DNA from: an uncultured Dehalococcoidia bacterium
Lineage (GTDB): Bacteria > Chloroflexota > Dehalococcoidia > Lucifugimonadales > UBA3495
Direction: 5' to 3'
NCBI GenBank assembly: GCA_958295765.1
Contig: CATQHB010000002.1
Location: forward strand, 3,020,363 to 3,084,362
Length of the DNA stretch: 64,000 nt
Shown here: positions 58,045 to 64,000 of the stretch, one piece after another
Numbering within the stretch: the stretch's first letter is position 1
Layout of the letters: each line of letters begins with the position of its first letter
Notes under the pieces: generated by a model
Databases searched by the model: none
What the model was told of the DNA's origin: nothing
The model's input: the letters and a program-made list of their open reading frames with translations, nothing else
Made by a program: the position numbers and the translations under genes

Positions 58045-60021
58045 ATGAGGACGCTGCGGCGCATCGTTCCGGGACGGCTGGCCCTGGCGGGGTTGTTCGT
58101 GGGGTTATTCGTGGGGCTGCTGGTGGTGGCGGCGGGTCTGCGTTTCTATGACCTGCCGGGGAATCCCGTATGGAATGACGAAGCCGTTGTCTCCAGTAAT
58201 TCGAGTGGCGCCCTCTCGGAAGTAATCCCCAACACCCGCAGCAATAACTCCTCGCCGATCCTGTACCCCCTGGCGTTGTGGGTGGTGCAGAAAGTAGATG
58301 TATCGGCCTTCAGCCTCCGCCTGCTGCCGGCGACGGCCAGCGTCCTGACCGTGGCGGTAATGTTATTCGTGCTGCCCCGACTTGGGGTGAACCGGTGGGC
58401 AGCGTTTCTGGCGGCTCTACTGGCGACACTTTCCGTTGCCGCCATAGAACACGCCCAGGATGCGCGGGAATACTCCATTGACGCGCTGCTGGCGGCTCTG
58501 TTGATTGCGGGACTGCTATGGTATCTGCGGGACGGTCGGAAAGTCCTGCTCTGCGTTGCGCTGTTCGTTGCGCCGCTGGTGCAGTACGGCTTGGCGCTGT
58601 TCGGGGTTGCCGTCATTGGCGCCGCTATTCTGCTTACTCCCTCGACTTTTCCGGCGGCAGAGTGCAATTCGCACCTGAACCGGGTTCGTAACTGGTTCCA
58701 ACGGCGCATCGCCCTGGTCGGGCCGGCCGGGTGCTTTCTGGCGGGTTGTGTCCTGAGCTACGCGGTAACTTTGCGCGATCAGTGGTGGGAAGGGGGCTTC
58801 GCTTCGAGTACCTATTTAGCGGCGTCTTACTATCAGGGAAAACTCGATGCGCTCGCGATATTTGAGTTTTCAATTGACCGGGTTTGGAGTTTATTGACCT
58901 ACCATTTGCCGGCAGTGGTGGCGATAGCGGCGCTGGTCGCCTTGGCGCTGCTCCTGGTGGCAACATTATTCAGCAAGTTTCAAGGGGAGTTTCCCGACCG
59001 GGCCATCGCCGTTTTATTTGCGCTGTGCCTGGCAATTTCCGTTGGCGCCGCCCTGTTGGGCCTGTATCCCCTGGGCGGGATTCGCCAGGTCATCTATCTG
59101 GGGCCGATTATTTTCCTGGTGGTGGGGGTGGCGTTTCACGGCACGGCGGTTAGTCTGGCATCGCTGACGCGGCGGGGGTGGCTGGCGCCGGCGCTGGCCG
59201 TAGCGGTCGCCGCCGCCATCGCCCTGGCCGGCGTGGGCGCCATGGCGCAGGGCAGTCAGTACCGGACAAATCAAAACACCCAAGCCGCTTTTGCCTTTCT
59301 GGAAGAACGGGTGCGGGCAGGCGACCTGGTTTACGCCAGCAGGTCGGTAGTCCAGCCCCTCCGGTTCTATCAAGAAAAAGCGGCAAGGCCGGCCAATTAC
59401 TACTCCAACTACTATTATGGAACCCACTGGTGCGCTGATCCCGGCGAGCCATGTCTCCGGGATGTGGCCGATTTATTAGTTTTAGCGCTCCCGGAGGTCC
59501 CCAATAGCATCTTCCTGCTCCACCGGCGCGGCGCAATCGAACCGGTAGATCGGTTGGAACTGCTGGGAGAGCAAGTTTCCGTGGAGCGTTTCCTGGCTGA
59601 GGGAAAGCTTACTATCTATCTGATGACTTACGATAATGAGTCCATGGCACGGGCGGCCCGTTCCACTTACGCGGCGCGGGTATCCGGCGAACCGGCAATC
59701 GACTCCGACTTTGACGTATATCTGAATGAGAACAATCTGACCTACGTTAAAGAGCCGTGCGCCCCGGCGGACACGGCGGCGTGGTTCTTTCTGGCCTTGC
59801 ACCCGGTTGACGCGAATGACCTGCCGGCCCAGCGCCGGCCGCACGGCTTTGACAACCTGGATTTCCGATTCGGCGAGCGCGGCGTGATATTTGACGGGAG
59901 ATGTATGGCAAGAGTCCCCCTCCCGGAGTATGCTATTACCCGCATCAGCGCCGGCCAATTCGTGCCGGTGGAGGGCGGTTACAACAACCTCTGGGAGGGG
60001 GAAATACACCTTGAACCGTAA
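58045..60021 (+). CDS. GT39-type mannosyltransferase-like membrane protein with extra C-terminal domain
   Basis: 658 residues, about 11-12 membrane spans with the GT39/PMT-like LRFYDLPGNPVWNDEAVVSS loop (Asp-Glu catalytic pair), GVNRWAAFLAALLATLSVAA and AQDAREYSIDALLAALLIA segments. After a soluble part with GDLVYASRSVVQPLRFYQEK, residues ~552-658 form a separate domain (DFDVYLNENNLTYVKEPCAP ... GFDNLDFRFGERGVIFDGRC ... EYAITRISAGQFVPVEGGYN). This domain recurs at the end of the next protein. Uses a polyprenyl-phosphate sugar donor in the membrane (family knowledge). The next gene's TTG start overlaps its end by 11 bases. Confidence 0.82.
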   Translation: MRTLRRIVPGRLALAGLFVGLFVGLLVVAAGLRFYDLPGNPVWNDEAVVSSNSSGALSEVIPNTRSNNSSPILYPLALWVVQKVDVSAFSLRLLPATASVLTVAVMLFVLPRLGVNRWAAFLAALLATLSVAAIEHAQDAREYSIDALLAALLIAGLLWYLRDGRKVLLCVALFVAPLVQYGLALFGVAVIGAAILLTPSTFPAAECNSHLNRVRNWFQRRIALVGPAGCFLAGCVLSYAVTLRDQWWEGGFASSTYLAASYYQGKLDALAIFEFSIDRVWSLLTYHLPAVVAIAALVALALLLVATLFSKFQGEFPDRAIAVLFALCLAISVGAALLGLYPLGGIRQVIYLGPIIFLVVGVAFHGTAVSLASLTRRGWLAPALAVAVAAAIALAGVGAMAQGSQYRTNQNTQAAFAFLEERVRAGDLVYASRSVVQPLRFYQEKAARPANYYSNYYYGTHWCADPGEPCLRDVADLLVLALPEVPNSIFLLHRRGAIEPVDRLELLGEQVSVERFLAEGKLTIYLMTYDNESMARAARSTYAARVSGEPAIDSDFDVYLNENNLTYVKEPCAPADTAAWFFLALHPVDANDLPAQRRPHGFDNLDFRFGERGVIFDGRCMARVPLPEYAITRISAGQFVPVEGGYNNLWEGEIHLEP

Positions 60022-62101
60022 CCGGAAGGGCCGGCCGGGCTTGGCGCTGAACAACCGGCGGCGTGGGTTGAGTCCCGTAGTGGGGCTGATTGCCCTGGCC
60101 CTGCTGGGATTTATTACCGCCGCCTGTGCTGCCGACCCGACGGCTACGCCCATCCCGACGCCCCCGCCGGCTACGGCAACGCCGGCCACCGCCCCGCCGA
60201 AAGCGGAACCGCCGCTTACCACTCACCTTTACGCGCTGGAGAGTGAGCACGTCAGGCTGGAAGGTTTCACCTGGAGCGGCGGGGCTATTGAAAGTATCGG
60301 TGAGGACTTGCTGGTAGTTATGCCCAAGGGCCGGTTTGCCCTGGTCGCTAAGGACGGGACGGTGGAATATCCGGCGGGCCGCGTTCCGATGAATTATGCC
60401 GGGCTGGAGTCAATCCCGGTGAGCGAGCGGGTTGATTTCGAGCCGGCCGCGTTTCGAGTCGCCGACATTCTGCTGCAAGAGACGGCGGGGGGATACACCC
60501 TGTTCGTTACTCACCACTACTTCACCGGTGAGTGCATCCGGTTCCGGTTGTCGTCCACGACGATTCGGCGGGAGGCCGGCGGCATCACGGTCGCCCCGGA
60601 CTGGCGGACGGTCTTTGATGCGGAACCCTGCCTGCCGCTGCTCGGTTTTGGCGGCGCCCAGGCCGGCGGGAAAATGTTGACCGACGGCGCCGACCACCTG
60701 CTGGTAACCATCGGAAACCACGCAACGGACGCCTGGCCGGCGCGCCCGACGTTTGACGCTGATCGGCATCTGGGCAAACTTCTGCGCATTGCCACCGCAA
60801 CCGGCGAGGTCGAGGCGGTGGCAATGGGCTTGCGGAACTCTCAGGGGCTGGCGCGGGACGGGGCCGGCAATCTCTGGGCCACGGATCGCGGGCCGGAAGG
60901 CGGCGACGAGTTGAACCTGCTGGCGCCGGGCGGCAACTACGGCTGGCCCCTGGTGTCCTACGGGATTGAATCCGGGGGCAAGGTTCCCCCAATCATTGAG
61001 GACGCGGCAGTGGGTCAGCACGCCGGCTACCGGCGGCCGGTTTTCTCCTGGGTTCCCGGCCCGGCCGTCTCCGCCATTGCCGTCAACGACGGGCGGCAGT
61101 TTCCCCTGTGGAAAGACGACCTGCTGGTGGCTTCGCTGGGCGCCAAATCCCTTTACCGGGTCCGGCGGCACGGGACGGCGGTGCAGTACGTGGAGCAAAT
61201 CGAACTGGGCTACCGCGTCCGGGACCTGACGTTTATGCCCGACGGACGCATCGCCCTGTTGCGCAACGCCGTGGGGGTTCAATTCCTGAGCCGTTCCGAG
61301 CAGTACTGTACCGAGGCGGCCCGGGCGCGGCGCGACGTGTACGCGGTCAACTGCGCCGCCTTAGCCCCGGCGCCGGCCGTGTCCCGGGCCGACGCCGGGC
61401 CGGCGGTGCCGTCTTTCATCCGAGACCTGAGTAGATACACTACCTCCGGCGCGCAGTTGTTCGACCAGCATTGCAGCTCCTGCCATCACCAGGACGCCGC
61501 GGAGCATGACGACGGGCCGCATCTGGTTGGCCTGCTGGAGCGGCCGGCCGGCCAGGTCGCCGGCTACCGGTTTTCGCCGGCCCTGGCTGCGTCGGGCGTC
61601 GTCTGGACGCCGTACACTCTCACCCGGTTTCTCACCGACCCGGCGCAGGTTGTTCCCGGCACCACCATGGCGGCGCCGGACCTGCGCGGCGTGGAAGCCG
61701 GCGCCATCGCCAACTACCTCAGCAGCCTCAGCTACCTGGAACGGCTGGTCAAAGACCGCGAACCGATAATCCGAGACGACGATTTTGACGTATATCTCCA
61801 GGACAACACGCTGACCTACGTTAAGGCGCCGTGCGCCCCGGCGTATCTGGAAACGAGGTTCTTTCTGCGCGTGTACCCGGTTGCGGTGGCGGACCTGCCC
61901 GACGACCGCCGGCCGGCGGGCTTTGACAACCGGGACTTCGAATTCGGCGATCGCGGCGGAATCTTTGACGGGAAGTGTATGGCAACGGTGGCCCTCCCGG
62001 AGTATGCTATTGACCGCGTCGAGACCAGCCAGTATGTGCCGGTGGACGGCGATTACAACAACTTATGGGAGGGGGAAATCCCCGGAGAAGCCGGCAAATG
62101 A
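60011..62101 (+). CDS. Sorbosone-dehydrogenase-like lipoprotein with cytochrome c and shared C-terminal domain
   Basis: About 696 residues. The signal segment VVGLIALALLGFITAACAAD is lipoprotein-like, followed by a Pro/Thr linker. A PQQ-type sugar dehydrogenase beta-propeller spans ~100-440 with GLRNSQGLARDGAGNLWATD and ELNLLAPGGNYGWPLVSYG. A cytochrome c domain with CSSCHH (Cys-x-x-Cys-His) follows near 490, then VPGTTMAAPDLRGVEAGAIA. The last ~105 residues are the same domain as in the upstream GT39 protein. The start is TTG at 60011 with GGGAGGGGG nine bases before it. Probably oxidises a sugar outside the membrane and passes electrons to its heme. Confidence 0.85.
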   Translation: MNRNRKGRPGLALNNRRRGLSPVVGLIALALLGFITAACAADPTATPIPTPPPATATPATAPPKAEPPLTTHLYALESEHVRLEGFTWSGGAIESIGEDLLVVMPKGRFALVAKDGTVEYPAGRVPMNYAGLESIPVSERVDFEPAAFRVADILLQETAGGYTLFVTHHYFTGECIRFRLSSTTIRREAGGITVAPDWRTVFDAEPCLPLLGFGGAQAGGKMLTDGADHLLVTIGNHATDAWPARPTFDADRHLGKLLRIATATGEVEAVAMGLRNSQGLARDGAGNLWATDRGPEGGDELNLLAPGGNYGWPLVSYGIESGGKVPPIIEDAAVGQHAGYRRPVFSWVPGPAVSAIAVNDGRQFPLWKDDLLVASLGAKSLYRVRRHGTAVQYVEQIELGYRVRDLTFMPDGRIALLRNAVGVQFLSRSEQYCTEAARARRDVYAVNCAALAPAPAVSRADAGPAVPSFIRDLSRYTTSGAQLFDQHCSSCHHQDAAEHDDGPHLVGLLERPAGQVAGYRFSPALAASGVVWTPYTLTRFLTDPAQVVPGTTMAAPDLRGVEAGAIANYLSSLSYLERLVKDREPIIRDDDFDVYLQDNTLTYVKAPCAPAYLETRFFLRVYPVAVADLPDDRRPAGFDNRDFEFGDRGGIFDGKCMATVALPEYAIDRVETSQYVPVDGDYNNLWEGEIPGEAGK

Positions 62102-63771
62102 GGACGCCCCGGCGCAGCTCACCGGGCCGCCTGGCGCGCTGGCGCCCCGACTCCTTTACCCTGCTGCTGGCCGGGCTGTCCCTGCTGGGGGCGGCCCTCA
62201 TCCTGGCGCGGGAGGCCAGCTATGGGGTGGCGCTGGAAGCGGATTTCGCGGCCTACCTGTCCGTGGCCCGGAATTTGCTGGCGGGCGAGGGGTTCGTTCA
62301 AATTTACGGGTGGCCTTATCTGCACTGGCCGCCGCTGTACCCCCTGCTGCTGGTCGCCGCCAGCCTGGGGGTGTTCGACCCGCTCCAGGTGGCCGGGCCG
62401 TTAAATGCCGCCGTCTTTGGACTGACCATCTTTGTGGCCGGCCACTACCTGCGGCGCCGCGTTCAACATCCCTTCCTGGTTATCTGGGCCGGCCTCGCCA
62501 TTATGCTGGCAACCCCCTTGACCTGGGTGGCGTCGGCCGCCATATCCGAGGCCCCCTTCATCCTGTTCACCACCCTGGCCCTGACCCGGACCGCCCGGTT
62601 CTTGGAGGCCGGCAAGGGTTCCGACCGGTCAGCCCTGATTTGGGCGGCGGTATTCACCGCCCTGGCCTTGCTCACCCGCTACGTTGGCGTAACCTTGATA
62701 ATAACCGTGCTGCCCCTGCTGCTGCTCCGGCGCGGCGTGGCGCCGGGGGATAAGGCTAAAGACGCCGGCTTGTACCTGCTGATTGCCATGACGCCGGTAG
62801 CCCTGTGGCTGGGGCGCAACTTGCTGGTTCACGGCCAGATTTATGGTATCACCTGGCCGTCGCCGTACAGCTTGCCGGAGATTCTGGAAAAGTATCTCAG
62901 CGATCTGGCTAAGTGGGTGTTCCTGGTCCTGCCCGCCGAGGACATCAGAGTCGCCGCCGCGCTATTGACCGGGCTAGTCCTGGTAGTTCTGGCTCTGGCC
63001 GTCGGCTATACGCTCATAAGGGCGCATCAGGCAGCCGGAGAGGAGCAAGAGCGGGGCGCGCCGCCGTTCTACCTGTTTGGCGGCTTTGCCCTGGTCTATC
63101 TGGCCTTTCTCACCGTTTCCCAAACGCAGACTGAATTCGTACCCCTGGGCGGCCGGCATCTGACCCCGGTGTATCTACCCCTCCTGTTTGCCGCCGTGTT
63201 GACGCTGGATAAGCTGTTGGCCGATGGGCCGGGCGGGTGGGCCGCAAAGTTCGCCGGAAGGTGGCCGGCAATCGGCAGAATTATCCGGCCGGCCTGGCCT
63301 CCGGGGGCAAAGCCCGGCCTGCTGGCTCTGGTTATTGTCGCGGCGCTTTGCCTCTGGCTGGCCGGCGGCGTGGCGCTGAACGCACGGGAAATTCGGCGGG
63401 CCAACGAACAGGGCTTGGGCTTCCGGGGACAGGAGTTTGCCAACTCGGAGGTATTGCAGTACGTCCGGGGAATACCGGCTGACCGCCGGATCTTCAGCAA
63501 TGGCGGGGATGTTATATACATTTACGCCAACCATCCGGGATATTACTATCTGGTCCGGGAGTTGGACGATGCCCGGCACCCCAGCGATGCCGGCGGCGCG
63601 CGGCGGCAGATCGAAGAGGCGGCGGCGGGCGCCTACGTCGCCTGGTTCCATTTCCAGGCCCGCTATTACGACTACGCGGTAGAGGAATTGCCCTACCTGG
63701 AGCCGGTGGCGGAGTTGGCGGACGGCAGCATATTCCGGGTCAACCGGGCTTATGCGCCGCCGGGCGGTTAA
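62098..63771 (+). CDS. GT39-type mannosyltransferase-like membrane protein (second copy)
   Basis: About 557 residues with some 11-12 spans. EADFAAYLSVARNLLAGEGF is the donor-site loop and LHWPPLYPLLLVAASLGVFD follows. The start ATG overlaps the preceding stop as ATGA. The first ~15 residues (MRTPRRSSPGRLARW) match the start of the other GT39 gene (MRTLRRIVPGRLA), so the two are related by duplication. It lacks the C-terminal domain of its paralogue. Confidence 0.82.
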   Translation: MRTPRRSSPGRLARWRPDSFTLLLAGLSLLGAALILAREASYGVALEADFAAYLSVARNLLAGEGFVQIYGWPYLHWPPLYPLLLVAASLGVFDPLQVAGPLNAAVFGLTIFVAGHYLRRRVQHPFLVIWAGLAIMLATPLTWVASAAISEAPFILFTTLALTRTARFLEAGKGSDRSALIWAAVFTALALLTRYVGVTLIITVLPLLLLRRGVAPGDKAKDAGLYLLIAMTPVALWLGRNLLVHGQIYGITWPSPYSLPEILEKYLSDLAKWVFLVLPAEDIRVAAALLTGLVLVVLALAVGYTLIRAHQAAGEEQERGAPPFYLFGGFALVYLAFLTVSQTQTEFVPLGGRHLTPVYLPLLFAAVLTLDKLLADGPGGWAAKFAGRWPAIGRIIRPAWPPGAKPGLLALVIVAALCLWLAGGVALNAREIRRANEQGLGFRGQEFANSEVLQYVRGIPADRRIFSNGGDVIYIYANHPGYYYLVRELDDARHPSDAGGARRQIEEAAAGAYVAWFHFQARYYDYAVEELPYLEPVAELADGSIFRVNRAYAPPGG

Positions 63772-63852
63772 TCAGCTACGGAGAACCGGTAGCCAGTTCC
63801 AACTTTTTATAAAACCTTCGTTCCGGTTATAAAACCGTCGTTCCGGCTATAA

Positions 63853-63954
63853 AACCGTCGTTCCGGCGAAAGCCGGAGTCCAGAAAGCTCGGTAGCCAGT
63901 ACGCTCTTTTCCGTGAGGATTTCCTGGATTCCGGCTTTCGCCGGAACGACGGTT
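63853..63954. mobile_element. MITE-like element, family C
   Basis: AACCGTCGTTCCGGCGAAAG left, CGCCGGAACGACGGTT right, centre CTCTTTTCCGTG. It is preceded by two partial arms (CCTTCGTTCCGG, CCGTCGTTCCGG). Nothing else is recognised from 63772 to 64000. Confidence 0.75.
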
Positions 63955-64000
63955 GCTTGGGTTGCTTGGGTTACCGACGGTTGCCGGGGTTGCCAATGAC

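Overview
The window is GC-rich, densely coded bacterial DNA with many short interspersed inverted repeats between genes. The gene set suggests a Chloroflexota lineage, probably Dehalococcoidia or SAR202-like: threonine synthase beside NIL and MoaD-like proteins, a PEAPDLE-type Fpg, siroheme-decarboxylase heme genes, and hundreds of bases of CGCTCATGGTGAGC- and CGTCGTTCCGGCG-type repeats in almost every intergenic gap. This assignment is inference from gene content; no rRNA gene is present.

Layout. 1-8.4 kb: housekeeping genes (thrC end, NIL protein, MoaD-like protein, fpg, gamma-carbonic-anhydrase-like protein, tgt, a DUF5678/retropepsin pair, a TauE/SafE transporter, an FAH-family hydrolase). 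8.4-12.1 kb: accessory genes (frameshifted hicA with hicB, an unknown gene pair, an HNH nuclease, a DUF3644 protein) spaced by short related repeats. 12.1-22.3 kb: aroB-aroK, a double glyoxalase-fold protein, a P450 with its own ferredoxin, a restriction-modification pair, pcm and a two-gene ABC exporter. 23.0-33.9 kb: a tetrapyrrole operon in the order HTH regulator, fused siroheme decarboxylase, precorrin-2 dehydrogenase, hemA, hemC, cobA-hemD, hemB, hemL. Two toxin-antitoxin-like gene pairs sit inside it with overlapping or near-overlapping ends. 33.9-39.0 kb: a HEPN-like protein, nickel superoxide dismutase, an AI-2E-family permease and a GMC oxidoreductase.

At 39.4 kb a tRNA-Lys is followed 17 bases later by a small CRISPR array without cas genes. 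The array runs into the ribosome-binding site of a lactate-permease-family gene. A GLUG-repeat secreted protein and a decayed defence locus follow (pieces of DUF499, DUF1156 and DUF3883 genes around an intact ATPase-TOPRIM protein).

46.8-63.8 kb is a cell-surface glycan locus: Gfo/Idh/MocA oxidoreductase, GT2 and GT4 glycosyltransferases, a flippase, two tandem O-antigen-ligase/polymerase-like proteins with an inserted Ig-like domain, a radical SAM/SPASM enzyme, a sulfotransferase-like protein, two GT39-type transferases, and a sorbosone-dehydrogenase-like lipoprotein with a cytochrome c domain. One GT39 protein and the lipoprotein end in the same unnamed ~105-residue domain.

As a system, the hem genes convert glutamyl-tRNA to siroheme and on to didecarboxysiroheme. 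The last steps to heme (AhbC/AhbD) are not in the window. The most unusual features are the TA-like cassettes nested in the hem operon, an antitoxin-like tail on a nuclease-like protein, the shared C-terminal domain in the glycan locus, and repeat-family DNA that has become coding sequence.
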